Made by a program: the position numbers and the translations under genes | The notes under the pieces: model-generated | Database searches by the model: none | What the model was told of the DNA's origin: nothing | Seen by the model: only the letters and a program-made list of their open reading frames with translations | In this document: one piece after another, positions 1 through 6,835 of the stretch | Layout of the letters: each line of letters opens with the position of its first letter | How positions within the stretch are numbered: the stretch's first letter is position 1 | Assembly (NCBI GenBank): GCA_946479805.1 | Contig: CAMLHP010000112.1 | Coordinates: 1 to 6,835 of the forward strand | DNA length: 6,835 nucleotides | From: an uncultured Gemmatimonadota bacterium | Lineage (GTDB): Bacteria > Gemmatimonadota > Gemmatimonadetes > Gemmatimonadales > GWC2-71-9 | Direction of reading: 5' to 3'

Positions 1-1181
1 CCACCAGCGGCAGCACGGTGCTGGCCAACGCACAGCCCTGCTACGCCAACACCCGCTGCGGTCCGCTGTCCCTGGCCCACAATGGCAACCTGGTGAATTC
101 ACCCGAGCTGCGCGAGCGGCTGGTGCGGGAGGGCGCAATCTTCTCCTCGTCCAGCGATTCCGAAGTCATCGTCCATCTCATAGCGAGGTCGGAGGCCGAC
201 ACACCCGAAGGCCAGATCCGGGACGCGCTGGAGCAGATCGACGGCGCGTACAGCCTGGTCATCTCGCTCGGGCGTACGCTGTATGCAGCGGTGGACAGCC
301 GGGGCTTCCGGCCGCTTGCCCTCGGCAAGCTGAAGGACGGCTTCGTGCTGGCCAGCGAGACCTGCGCGCTGGACCTGGTTGGCGCCAGCGTGGTGTGCGA
401 GCTCGAACCCGGCGACTTCCTCCGGATCGAGGAGGGCGAGGTGACCCATCTGCCCCGACTCAGTCCCCGCCCTGTCAGCCGGTGCGTGTTCGAGCTGGTG
501 TACTTCGCGCGGCCCGACAGCATGGTGTTTCACCAGTCGGTCGACGCCGCCCGCCGGGAGCTGGGCCGCGTGCTGGCACGGGAGCAGCCGGCGGACGGCG
601 CCGAAGTGGTCTTCAGTGTTCCCGACAGCTCCAACGCGATGGCGCTGGGTTACGCGGAAGAATCGGGCATCAAGCTCGAGCACGGGCTGATCCGGAATCA
701 CTATGTCGGCCGCACCTTCATCAACCCCACCCAGGCGCTTCGCATCGCGAAGGTCCGGATCAAGTTCAATCCGGTGCGCGAAGTCATCGAGGGCAAGTCG
801 GTGGTGGTGGTCGACGACTCGCTGGTCCGGGGCAACACCAGCCGCGGACTGGTGCAGATGATTCGCGGCGCCGGTGCCCGCGAGGTGCACCTGCGCCTCG
901 GTTCACCGCCGATCACGGGGCCCTGCCATTACGGCATCGACACGCCCACCCGCGATGAGCTGATAGCTGCCAACCACTCGGTGGAGGAGATCCGCGACTA
1001 CCTGGGCGTCGACTCGCTCGGGTACCTCTCCCTCGAAGGAATGCTGGCCGCCGCCGGCCAGCCGCCTGGCGCCGCGTCGCGATTCTGCCACGCCTGCTTC
1101 TCGGGTCATTACCCGACCCCCATCCCGGAGGAACTGGTGCAGCTGCGTCACGTGAGTCCGCTGGTCGAGGCAGGCGCATGA
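1..1181 (+). CDS. purF: Amidophosphoribosyltransferase PurF, 5'-truncated by window edge
   Basis: This enzyme catalyses the first committed step of de novo purine synthesis: PRPP + glutamine gives 5-phosphoribosylamine, glutamate and PPi, in the cytoplasm. The open frame starts at base 3 and yields 392 residues. The family is about 470-500 residues, so roughly 80-100 are missing, including the N-terminal catalytic Cys of the glutaminase (Ntn) domain. The frame is open to the edge, and the first visible residues (TSGSTVLANAQP) match the family interior, so the GTG at 18 is not a start. Visible motifs are LAHNGNLVN of the glutaminase site, RNHYVGRTFI, and the PRPP-binding loop VVVVDDSLVRGNTSRG from base 801. 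Four cysteines (codons at 483, 924, 1086 and 1095) sit where the Bacillus subtilis enzyme binds its 4Fe-4S cluster. The stop overlaps the ppdK start (ATGA). Identity is near certain. Confidence 0.97.
   Translation, partial: TSGSTVLANAQPCYANTRCGPLSLAHNGNLVNSPELRERLVREGAIFSSSSDSEVIVHLIARSEADTPEGQIRDALEQIDGAYSLVISLGRTLYAAVDSRGFRPLALGKLKDGFVLASETCALDLVGASVVCELEPGDFLRIEEGEVTHLPRLSPRPVSRCVFELVYFARPDSMVFHQSVDAARRELGRVLAREQPADGAEVVFSVPDSSNAMALGYAEESGIKLEHGLIRNHYVGRTFINPTQALRIAKVRIKFNPVREVIEGKSVVVVDDSLVRGNTSRGLVQMIRGAGAREVHLRLGSPPITGPCHYGIDTPTRDELIAANHSVEEIRDYLGVDSLGYLSLEGMLAAAGQPPGAASRFCHACFSGHYPTPIPEELVQLRHVSPLVEAGA
1167..1170 (+). promoter_or_regulatory. Ribosome binding site for ppdK
   Basis: GAGG lies 7 bases before the ATG at 1178, inside the last codons of purF. 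It supports that ATG as the ppdK start. With the 4-base overlap of the two genes, it suggests coupled translation. Confidence 0.6.
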
Positions 1182-3844
1182 GCGGCCAGTACAGCCAGCC
1201 GCTGGTCTACTTTTTCGGCCAGGGCCGCGCGGATGGTACCGCGGCCATGAAGGATGTTCTGGGCGGCAAGGGCGCCGGACTGGCGGAGATGACCCAGATT
1301 GGAATCCCGGTCCCGCCGGGATTCACCATCGCGTCCAGCCTCTGCCTCACCTATCTCGAGAGCCACCAGTTCCCGCCCCGGCTGCGCACCGAGGTGGAGA
1401 CCAACCTCCACCGGCTGGAAGCGACGAGCGGCAAGCAGTTCGGAGGCGAGGAAAACCCGCTGCTTGTGTCGGTGCGCTCAGGTGCCGCAGTGTCGATGCC
1501 CGGGATGATGGAGACGATCCTCAACCTCGGGCTCAACGACACCACGGTGGAAGGCCTCAGCCGGCTGAGCGGCAATCCACGGTTCGCGTGGGACTCCTAC
1601 CGCCGCTTCGTGCAGATGTATGGCAGCGTGGTGTTCGACATGGCCAAGAAGCCGTTCGACCTCCTGCTGGAAGGCCGGAAGTCGAGCGCGGGGGTGGAGC
1701 GGGACATCGACCTGCCGGAATCGGAAATGCGGGCGCTGGTGGAGGAGTACAAGGCGCTGGTCCATTCCGAGCGCGGCGCGCCCTTCCCTGACGACCCGGT
1801 TGAGCAGCTCTGGGGTGCGATTGCGGCGGTGTTCGAGAGCTGGAACACCCGGCGGGCCCAGGATTACCGGCGCCTGCACAACATCCCGGATGCGATGGGA
1901 ACCGCCGTCAACATCGTCGCGATGGTGTTCGGCAATCTGGGCGAGGACTCCGGCACCGGCGTCACTTTCTCCCGCGACCCTTCCACCGGAGAGAGAAAGC
2001 TCTACGGCGAGTTCCTGCTGAACGCACAGGGCGAGGACGTGGTGGCAGGGATACGCACGCCAAGCCCCATTGCAGAACTGGCCACTTCACTGCCGCAGTC
2101 CCACGCGGAACTCGACCGGGTGGCGAGGCTGCTGGAGCGCCACTTCCGCGATGTGCAGGACATGGAGTTCACGGTCGAGCGCGGCAAGCTGTACATGCTC
2201 CAGACCCGGCGGGCCCAGCGATCGGGGCATGCCGCCGTGCGCACCGCGGTTGAGATGGTGGACGAAGGCCTGATCTCGGAGGAGGACGCAGTGGCCCGCG
2301 TTCCGCCCGACGACCTCAACCAGCTCCTCCATCCCACCATTGATCCCAACAGCGACCTGGACCTGCTGACTACCGGCCTGCCAGCGTCGCCGGGTGCGGC
2401 GAGCGGTGCCGTGGTGTTCGACGCCGACCGCGCCGAGGAGCGCGCCAAGGCGGGCGAGGCCGTGATCCTGGTTCGGCGCGAGACCTCGCCCGAGGACTTC
2501 CACGGCATGGTGGCGGCCAAGGCGGTCCTCACGGCGCGCGGCGGCATGACCTCGCACGCGGCCGTGGTGGCGCGCGGAATGGGCAAGCCCTGCGTGGCTG
2601 GAGCCCAGGAGATCGACGTGGACGAGGCCGCGCTTCGCTTTTCCGTCAATGGTCGCGCGGTGGCGGAGGGCGACTGGGTCACGGTGGACGGCTCGAGCGG
2701 CAAGGTCTACGCCGGTCAGGCTGCGCTCATGCAGCCGGAACTGGGCGAACACTTCAATCGGCTCCTGGGATGGGCCGACAGGGTTCGCTACCTCCGGGTC
2801 CGCTGCAACGCTGACACACCGGCCGACGCACATCGGGGCCGGGAGTTTGGCGCCGAGGGGATCGGCCTCTGCCGCACCGAGCACATGTTTTTCGAGGGCG
2901 GCCGGCTGGAGGCCATGCGAGAGATGATTGTCGCGCGCGACGTCGAGGGCCGGAAGCGCGCACTGGCCCGGCTGCTTCCGATGCAGCGGGCCGACTTCGA
3001 GGGGATCTTTCGCGCGATGGACGGCCAGCCGGTCTGCATCCGGCTGCTTGATCCCCCCCTCCATGAATTCCTCCCCCACGATCCGGAGGAGATAGCCGCG
3101 CTGGCCAGCCAGATGCGGATGGAGCCGGCCGAGCTCCAGCGCATCGTCAACGGCCTGGTCGAGGTGAACCCGATGCTCGGGCTCCGGGGTTGCCGACTCG
3201 GCATTCTGTATCCGGAAATCACCGAGATGCAGACGCGGGCCATTTTCGAGGCCGCGTGCACCATGGCCCGGAGGCAGGCACGGGTGCTGCCCGAAGTGAT
3301 GATCCCGCTCACCAGCAGCGTGCTCGAGTTCCGGAAGCAGGCCCTGGTCGTGCGCCAGGTGTCGAGCGAGGTCTTCAGCGAGCAGCAGATCACGGTGCCG
3401 TTCACGCTGGGCACCATGATCGAGCTGCCGCGTGCGGCGCTGACCGCGGACGAGATCGCGCGCGAGGCCCAGTTCTTCTCCTTCGGCACCAACGACCTGA
3501 CCCAGACCACGTGGGGACTCTCCCGGGATGACGCCGGCCGGTTCCTCCCGATGTACCTGGAACAGGGCATCGTCGAGGACGACCCGTTCCAGGTGCTGGA
3601 CCGCAAGGGCGTGGGCAAGCTGCTCAAAATGGCGACAGAACTGGGGCGCGGCACCCGGCCCGACCTCAAGCTGGGGATCTGCGGCGAGCATGGCGGCGAG
3701 CCGGCCAGCGTGATGTTCTGTGATGAACTCAAGATGAATTATGTTTCGTGCTCGCCGTTCCGGGTGCCCATTGCGCGGCTGGCCGCCGCGCAAAGCACCC
3801 TCCGGAACCGGGGAACCATCGACCGGACCCGTGCGGCGGTATAA
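1178..3844 (+). CDS. ppdK: Pyruvate, phosphate dikinase
   Basis: Cytoplasmic enzyme that interconverts pyruvate + ATP + Pi and PEP + AMP + PPi; in bacteria it can serve gluconeogenesis or PPi-linked glycolysis. At 888 residues it is full length for the family. Domains in order: the ATP-grasp domain (about 1-345) has GGKGAGLAEM, VRSGAAVSMPGMM with Arg100, and SGTGVTFSRDPSTGE; the phospho-His domain (about 395-515) has GGMTSHAAVVARGMG with catalytic His460; the C-terminal PEP/pyruvate TIM barrel (about 525-880) has Arg566, Arg622, Asp625, Glu749, Asn772 and Cys835 in GICGEHGG. These match the known Clostridium symbiosum active-site residues with a steady shift of 4-5. The start is set by the 4-base overlap with purF and the GAGG upstream. 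The segment QTRRAQRSGHA (342-352) departs from the common QTRNGKRT form. No partner regulatory kinase gene is visible. PEP synthase is less likely because the motifs are PPDK-type. Confidence 0.97.
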   Translation: MSGQYSQPLVYFFGQGRADGTAAMKDVLGGKGAGLAEMTQIGIPVPPGFTIASSLCLTYLESHQFPPRLRTEVETNLHRLEATSGKQFGGEENPLLVSVRSGAAVSMPGMMETILNLGLNDTTVEGLSRLSGNPRFAWDSYRRFVQMYGSVVFDMAKKPFDLLLEGRKSSAGVERDIDLPESEMRALVEEYKALVHSERGAPFPDDPVEQLWGAIAAVFESWNTRRAQDYRRLHNIPDAMGTAVNIVAMVFGNLGEDSGTGVTFSRDPSTGERKLYGEFLLNAQGEDVVAGIRTPSPIAELATSLPQSHAELDRVARLLERHFRDVQDMEFTVERGKLYMLQTRRAQRSGHAAVRTAVEMVDEGLISEEDAVARVPPDDLNQLLHPTIDPNSDLDLLTTGLPASPGAASGAVVFDADRAEERAKAGEAVILVRRETSPEDFHGMVAAKAVLTARGGMTSHAAVVARGMGKPCVAGAQEIDVDEAALRFSVNGRAVAEGDWVTVDGSSGKVYAGQAALMQPELGEHFNRLLGWADRVRYLRVRCNADTPADAHRGREFGAEGIGLCRTEHMFFEGGRLEAMREMIVARDVEGRKRALARLLPMQRADFEGIFRAMDGQPVCIRLLDPPLHEFLPHDPEEIAALASQMRMEPAELQRIVNGLVEVNPMLGLRGCRLGILYPEITEMQTRAIFEAACTMARRQARVLPEVMIPLTSSVLEFRKQALVVRQVSSEVFSEQQITVPFTLGTMIELPRAALTADEIAREAQFFSFGTNDLTQTTWGLSRDDAGRFLPMYLEQGIVEDDPFQVLDRKGVGKLLKMATELGRGTRPDLKLGICGEHGGEPASVMFCDELKMNYVSCSPFRVPIARLAAAQSTLRNRGTIDRTRAAV

Positions 3845-3862
3845 CGGGCTTTTCACCTTCGT

Positions 3863-3867
3863 GGAGG
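3863..3867 (+). promoter_or_regulatory. Ribosome binding site for the lipoprotein gene
   Basis: GGAGG lies 12 bases before the ATG at 3880. The spacing is long but usable, and the alternative in-frame ATG at 3898 has no such site near it. This favours 3880 as the start. Confidence 0.5.
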
Positions 3868-3879
3868 CAGCAGTCTATC

Positions 3880-3948
3880 ATGCAGCGAGCATTCAAGATG
3901 AAAATGGCAGTGGCGGTGGTCATGGCATCACTCGTTCTCGGCGCCTGC
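3880..3948 (+). other. Lipoprotein signal peptide and lipobox
   Basis: Residues 1-22 form a charged start followed by a hydrophobic core ([11 protein letters not shown]). The Cys23 codon is at 3946-3948. The signal fits export and cleavage by lipoprotein signal peptidase before Cys23. The following residues, GDESGPGG, look like a flexible linker. Confidence 0.85.
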
Positions 3949-4623
3949 GGTGACGAGTCGGGACCCGGCGGTGACCTAAGCGAGTCAGAGCAGGAGGCCT
4001 TGGTGGTGGCGCTGGCCCAGGGCGGCGCACTGGGGGTCAACTTCACCGCCCCGTTCGCCCTGACAACCGGCCTGGCCCAGGACGCCGACATCGGCACCCT
4101 CGGCACCATGTCGGCATGGGGCGGGCAGACGCTGGTGTCCTTCGACTATCCCGGCACCGAGGACGACCAGACGCTGGTCTTCACCGGCGTGACCGGCTGG
4201 TCCAACCTGAATGCCGGCAACCGGACGGTCGACAACGCCCTCTGGGCCAGCGCGATCAGCAGCACCTCGAGCTTCCCCAGCCAGATCGACGAGGCGGCGG
4301 TGGGCGAGGGCGATGCCTTCGCCGGCTACTGGGAGCGGTCGACCACGTCCCAGTACTGGGCCAGCGAGGGACAATTCACTCTCGCGACCGTCAGCTTCAA
4401 CTCCGCGCAGGACTGCGAGAACGTCCCCGAACTCGGCGATGGCATAAGCATTACAGAGTGCAGTTATTCCATCGGCACCATGACCGGCGATTTCGATTTT
4501 GTGGCCGACCGCGTCACCGGCTCGGGCGTCACCAGCTACACCCAGCCCAGCATCGCGTATGACGTACCCGCGGTGCGGCTCACGATGACGTTCGCGTTCG
4601 AAGATCCACCGGGGCTCGAGTAG
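3880..4623 (+). CDS. Putative lipoprotein of unknown function
   Basis: I do not recognise the family. The product has 247 residues. It begins with a type II signal peptide: basic start (MQRAFKMK), hydrophobic stretch 9-20, and lipobox LGAC with Cys23 as the lipid-bearing residue. Gly at +2 is not an inner-membrane retention signal, so the outer membrane is plausible in a diderm. The mature part of about 225 residues is acidic, rich in Gly, Ser and Thr, and has many short alternating stretches that suggest beta structure. It has two further cysteines (DCEN and ECSY, 4410-4464) that could form a disulfide. I see no catalytic motif. The frame is open upstream to 3748, but that part overlaps ppdK and lacks a signal peptide, so I start at 3880 after the GGAGG. 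It sits 35 bases after ppdK and 14 before purE, probably in the same transcript. No frameshift is seen. Confidence 0.85.
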   Translation: MQRAFKMKMAVAVVMASLVLGACGDESGPGGDLSESEQEALVVALAQGGALGVNFTAPFALTTGLAQDADIGTLGTMSAWGGQTLVSFDYPGTEDDQTLVFTGVTGWSNLNAGNRTVDNALWASAISSTSSFPSQIDEAAVGEGDAFAGYWERSTTSQYWASEGQFTLATVSFNSAQDCENVPELGDGISITECSYSIGTMTGDFDFVADRVTGSGVTSYTQPSIAYDVPAVRLTMTFAFEDPPGLE

Positions 4624-4637
4624 GCCGGGCGGTCTCG

Positions 4638-5132
4638 ATGATCCCTCCGCTCGTCGGCGTGGTCATGGGCAGTGACTCCGACTGGGAAGTCATGCGCCAC
4701 GCCGCCGAGCGGCTCGCCGAGTTCGGCGTGCCACACGAGCGCAAGGTCGTGTCGGCGCACCGCACTCCCGATCTCTTGTTCGAGTACGCCTCGACCGCTG
4801 GTGCCCGCGGACTGCGGTGCATCATCGCCGGCGCGGGCGGTGCGGCCCACCTGCCCGGCATGATCGCGAGCAAGACCACCGTGCCGGTGCTGGGTGTTCC
4901 GGTGCCCAGCCGCCACCTGCAGGGACTCGACTCGCTCCTCTCCATAGTGCAGATGCCGGCCGGCGTCCCGGTTGCCACGTTCGCCATCGGCCAGGCGGGC
5001 GCCGCCAACGCAGCGCTCTTCGCCGTATCTCTCCTCGCGCTCGACGATCCATCTCTCCGCGACAAGCTCGCCGAGTTCCGCGTTGCCCAGTCGGACCGGG
5101 TGCTGGGACTCTCGCTCCCCGACACGCCGTGA
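4638..5132 (+). CDS. purE: N5-carboxyaminoimidazole ribonucleotide mutase (PurE class I)
   Basis: It moves the carboxyl group of N5-CAIR to carbon 4 to give CAIR, the step after PurK in de novo purine synthesis; the enzyme is a cytoplasmic homo-octamer. The product has 164 residues, normal for class I. Motifs: the phosphate-binding GSDSDW (11-16), SAHRTP with the expected catalytic His41, [20 protein letters not shown], and the long signature through [17 protein letters not shown] and AGAANAAL. The presence of purK next door confirms the class I, two-enzyme route rather than the class II AIR carboxylase. The ATG at 4638 gives the usual short N-terminus before the first strand. Its ribosome binding site is weak (GGGCGG at 4627-4632), and it lies 14 bases after the lipoprotein stop, so translation may depend on the gene upstream. 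Its stop overlaps the purK start. Confidence 0.97.
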   Translation: MIPPLVGVVMGSDSDWEVMRHAAERLAEFGVPHERKVVSAHRTPDLLFEYASTAGARGLRCIIAGAGGAAHLPGMIASKTTVPVLGVPVPSRHLQGLDSLLSIVQMPAGVPVATFAIGQAGAANAALFAVSLLALDDPSLRDKLAEFRVAQSDRVLGLSLPDTP

Positions 5133-6262
5133 TCCTGCCCGGCGCCACGCTGGGCATGCTGGGTGGCGGCCAACTGGGGCGGATGTTCGCGTTCCGGGCC
5201 CACGAGATGGGCTATCGCGTGGTGGTGCTGGAGCCAGACCCGCAGAGTCCTGCCGGAGCGGTCGCCGATGAGCATATCGTGGCGCGCTATGACGATGAGG
5301 ACGCGCTCCGCCAGCTGGCCGGCAAGTCCGATGCTGTCACCACCGAGTTCGAGAATGTTCCCGCCCCCGCCCTCTCGCTGCTGGAAGTTCTGACCCGGGT
5401 CACGCCATCCCCCTCGGCGGTGTCCGTAGCTCAGGACCGAATAGCCGAAAAGACCCACCTCGAGAACGCGGGGTTTCCCACGGCGCGTTTCGCTGCCGTC
5501 GGCAGCAGCGGCGAGGCCGTCTCGGCGGCTCGGCGGCTCGGCGACTCGTGCATCCTCAAGACCGCGCGAATGGGATACGACGGCAAGGGCCAGGCCCTGG
5601 TCGACTCGCCCGATGAAGCGGCTGAGGCGTACGCGGCGCTCGGCGGCGTGCCGTGCATCCTGGAGGAGCGGCTCACGCTCGAGCGCGAGATCTCGGTGGT
5701 GCTGGCCCGGGGCTCGGATGGCAAGTCCGCAGTGTTTCCGGTGGGCGAGAACGTGCATCGCGGCGGGATTCTCCACTCGACCATGGTGCCGGCGGCCATA
5801 AGCCGGGAGCTGGCGACGGAGGCCCAGGAGCTGGCTCAGCATGTAGCCGAGTCACTGGCGTACGTGGGGGTGCTGGGCGTGGAGCTGTTCGTGGCCAATG
5901 GGGGACAACTGTACGTCAACGAAATCGCACCCAGGCCCCACAACAGCGGCCACTATACCATCGATGCCTGCGCCACTGACCAGTTCGAGCAGCAGGTGAG
6001 GGCGGCCTGCGGGCTGCCGCTGGGCGACACCCGGCTGGTTTCGCCGGTGGCGATGATCAACCTGCTGGGCGATCTGTGGGAGAAAGGCGAGCCGGCGTGG
6101 GACAGGGCGCTGACCGAGCCGGGGCTCAGGCTCCACCTCTACGGCAAGGCAGAGCCAAGGCCGGGGCGGAAGATGGGGCACCTGACGGTGCTGGCCGGCA
6201 CACCCGAGAAGGCGCTGACGACGGCCGAGCGGGCTTTCGAAGCGCTGGGCGGGCGGGTCTGA
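5129..6262 (+). CDS. purK: N5-carboxyaminoimidazole ribonucleotide synthase PurK
   Basis: ATP-dependent enzyme that joins bicarbonate to AIR, making the N5-CAIR used by PurE. The product has 377 residues, within the family range of about 350-390. It has an ATP-grasp fold: the N-terminal [11 protein letters not shown] (10-20) is the nucleotide-type loop typical of PurK, TEFENVP follows, then [12 protein letters not shown] of the central ATP-binding part, [24 protein letters not shown], and the catalytic end [18 protein letters not shown]. The C-terminal domain has [17 protein letters not shown]. The frame is open back to 4817 inside purE, but the family N-terminus begins at ILPGATLG, so I take the GTG at 5129, whose last two bases are shared with the purE stop (GTGA). 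No good ribosome binding site precedes it, so coupling to purE is likely. It is the last gene of the + strand run. Confidence 0.96.
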   Translation: MILPGATLGMLGGGQLGRMFAFRAHEMGYRVVVLEPDPQSPAGAVADEHIVARYDDEDALRQLAGKSDAVTTEFENVPAPALSLLEVLTRVTPSPSAVSVAQDRIAEKTHLENAGFPTARFAAVGSSGEAVSAARRLGDSCILKTARMGYDGKGQALVDSPDEAAEAYAALGGVPCILEERLTLEREISVVLARGSDGKSAVFPVGENVHRGGILHSTMVPAAISRELATEAQELAQHVAESLAYVGVLGVELFVANGGQLYVNEIAPRPHNSGHYTIDACATDQFEQQVRAACGLPLGDTRLVSPVAMINLLGDLWEKGEPAWDRALTEPGLRLHLYGKAEPRPGRKMGHLTVLAGTPEKALTTAERAFEALGGRV

Positions 6263-6297
6263 TTCGCGGTCGGCCTTGCTGGTCGTGCGGCTGAGAG

Positions 6298-6435
6298 GGT
6301 GGGAAAAACAAAACGCGAAAGCGGGAAAGCGCGAAAGGGTAGTTTTTGGGTGTGCCGCCTGGCTCGGAACCCGTCACGGGCACCCACAAAATTCCAACTT
6401 CGCGCTTTCTTTCTTTCGCGTTTTCCTGTCCCACC
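6298..6435. repeat. Long imperfect inverted repeat between convergent genes
   Basis: The two arms are complementary over most of 60 bases. The best part pairs 6310-6321 with 6413-6424 (12 of 12) and 6325-6335 with 6399-6409 (11 of 11). The three pairs between them are two G-T pairs and one mismatch. The outer ends GGTGGG (6298-6303) and CCCACC (6430-6435) also pair. Further in, GGGTG (6348-6352) pairs with CACCC (6381-6385), or GTGCC (6352-6356) with GGCAC (6379-6383). The left arm carries CGCGAAAG twice, 16 bases apart. It may be a REP- or MITE-like element or simply a large terminator. No transposase is present and no target duplication was seen. Confidence 0.8.
6304..6424. terminator. Candidate bidirectional terminator
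   Basis: The strong stem (6310-6335 with 6399-6424) lies 41 bases after the purK stop and 96 bases beyond the stop of the - strand gene, the place expected for a shared terminator of convergent genes. On the - strand the stem runs into a U-rich tract (complement of 6304-6313: TTTTGTTTTT), which is a good intrinsic signal. On the + strand there are only four Ts (6421-6424), followed by CCTGT, so termination of purK is less certain. The loop is large (about 63 bases), although inner pairing can shorten it. Confidence 0.5.
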
Positions 6436-6520
6436 GCCTCTGCCGTACGACCCAATCTGCCAATGGGTGAAGACCTCACAAGTCACGTGATGTGTCAGCT
6501 TGTATATGCCAATACTGCAG

Positions 6521-6835
6521 TTACTTTCGGCTGACAGCACGAGCCTCATTTGCGAGGTACGCCAAGGCCCCCAGCACCGCCCCGAGAAACAGCGGCCCGA
6601 CGTTTATCAGCAGCAAGATTGCAGTCCCGGCCCCTGCAAGCGCACCCCAGATAGCGTCCGACATCCATGTGACAGCGGCGAAGCTCATGAGGCCCAGCAG
6701 CACTGCCGGCAGAAACACTGCGAGGGTGGCGTTGCCTATGGTGCGTGCCTTGAATCCGCCCACCAGACCGGCAATGAAGGCACCCACCCCGGGCAGCCAG
6801 AAGAGCAGGAGCGCCAGGCCGCCCATCCAGTTCAT
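6521..6835 (-). CDS. Small multi-pass membrane protein, unknown function (may continue past the window edge)
   Basis: The reading frame gives 104 residues from an ATG formed by the very last three bases (6833-6835), so this ATG may be the start or an internal Met; no upstream ribosome binding site can be checked. The sequence is strongly hydrophobic. Likely membrane segments are residues about 5-27, 35-57 and 62-96; the last is long enough to be two helices with a break near the Pro in NVGPL. A short basic link (FKARTIGN) and a basic end (ARAVSRK) suggest these parts face the cytoplasm. Gly-rich spacing (AGLVGG, GALAGAG) fits tight helix packing. I recognise no named family. It resembles the small uncharacterised membrane proteins common in many bacteria. 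It is convergent to purK and separated from it by 258 bases, so it is not part of the purine run. Confidence 0.75.
   Translation of the reverse strand: MNWMGGLALLLFWLPGVGAFIAGLVGGFKARTIGNATLAVFLPAVLLGLMSFAAVTWMSDAIWGALAGAGTAILLLINVGPLFLGAVLGALAYLANEARAVSRK

Noticed and set aside
3783..3839. Inverted pair CCGCCGC / GCGGCGG at the end of ppdK as a terminator
   Set aside because: The arms are 7 bases with a 43-base loop, they lie in coding sequence, and only four Ts follow. It is too weak to call an end of transcript before the lipoprotein gene.
2087..3856. Open - strand frame of 589 codons opposite ppdK
   Set aside because: It is a mirror of the strongly conserved ppdK coding sequence. In G+C-rich DNA such antisense frames arise from codon bias. 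The translation is rich in His, Arg and Leu with no recognisable domain.
3748..3879. N-terminal extension of the lipoprotein frame into ppdK
   Set aside because: It would place 44 residues in front of a clear signal peptide and overlap ppdK by almost 100 bases. The GGAGG site and lipobox favour the start at 3880.
4012..4081. Ten-base direct repeat CTGGCCCAGG in the lipoprotein gene, 60 bases apart
   Set aside because: It encodes similar Leu-Ala-Gln stretches, but the flanking residues do not repeat, so it is not a domain duplication.
4817..5128. N-terminal extension of the purK frame into purE
   Set aside because: The extra 104 residues are Arg- and Ala-rich and unlike any PurK. The family N-terminus begins at the GTG at 5129.
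4580..5842. Open - strand frame of 420 codons opposite purE and purK
   Set aside because: It spans two real genes and their junction on the other strand, has no family motifs, and its composition is typical of an antisense shadow.
6483..6490. Palindrome TCACGTGA as an operator
   Set aside because: It is a single 8-base palindrome near the 3' ends of two convergent genes, not at a promoter. It is expected by chance at this size.
6493..6536. TGTCAGC / GCTGACA inverted pair around the stop of the - strand gene
   Set aside because: The arms are 7 bases with a 30-base loop and no U-tract. It is likely chance, and the larger inverted repeat nearby is the better terminator.

Overview
The window is G+C-rich (by eye about two thirds G+C in the coding part) and looks like a bacterial chromosome. 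Five genes are packed head to tail on the + strand, followed by a convergent gene on the - strand. The proteins point to a diderm bacterium, because there is a lipoprotein with a clear lipobox. The PurF is of the iron-sulfur type. Codon use, the small acidic lipoprotein and the style of the last membrane protein remind me of Gemmatimonadota or a similar soil or sediment lineage. This is an impression from memory, and no taxonomic marker is present.

Region by region: (1) 1-1181, the 3' five sixths or so of purF, which makes phosphoribosylamine from PRPP and glutamine; its start lies outside the window. (2) 1178-3844, ppdK, a full-length pyruvate phosphate dikinase that overlaps purF by 4 bases. 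(3) 3880-4623, a lipoprotein of unknown function. (4) 4638-5132 purE and (5) 5129-6262 purK, which overlap by 4 bases and together carboxylate AIR to CAIR in purine synthesis. (6) 6263-6520, a 258-base gap between convergent genes, containing a long imperfect inverted repeat (6298-6435) that probably acts as a terminator in both directions. (7) 6521-6835 on the - strand, a small multi-pass membrane protein at the window edge.

Spacing across the five + strand genes (4-base overlap, 35-base gap, 14-base gap, 4-base overlap) suggests one transcript. Three are de novo purine genes (purF, purE, purK). ppdK interconverts pyruvate + ATP + Pi and PEP + AMP + PPi. One possible link is that PurF releases PPi and the pathway yields AMP, and PPDK running towards pyruvate uses both to make ATP. 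The lipoprotein has no evident connection to the pathway.

I do not see a defence system, mobile element, CRISPR array, tRNA or rRNA here. Most of the window is core metabolism. The less ordinary points are the gene company of purF with ppdK, the unknown lipoprotein inside the purine cluster, and the long inverted repeat after purK.
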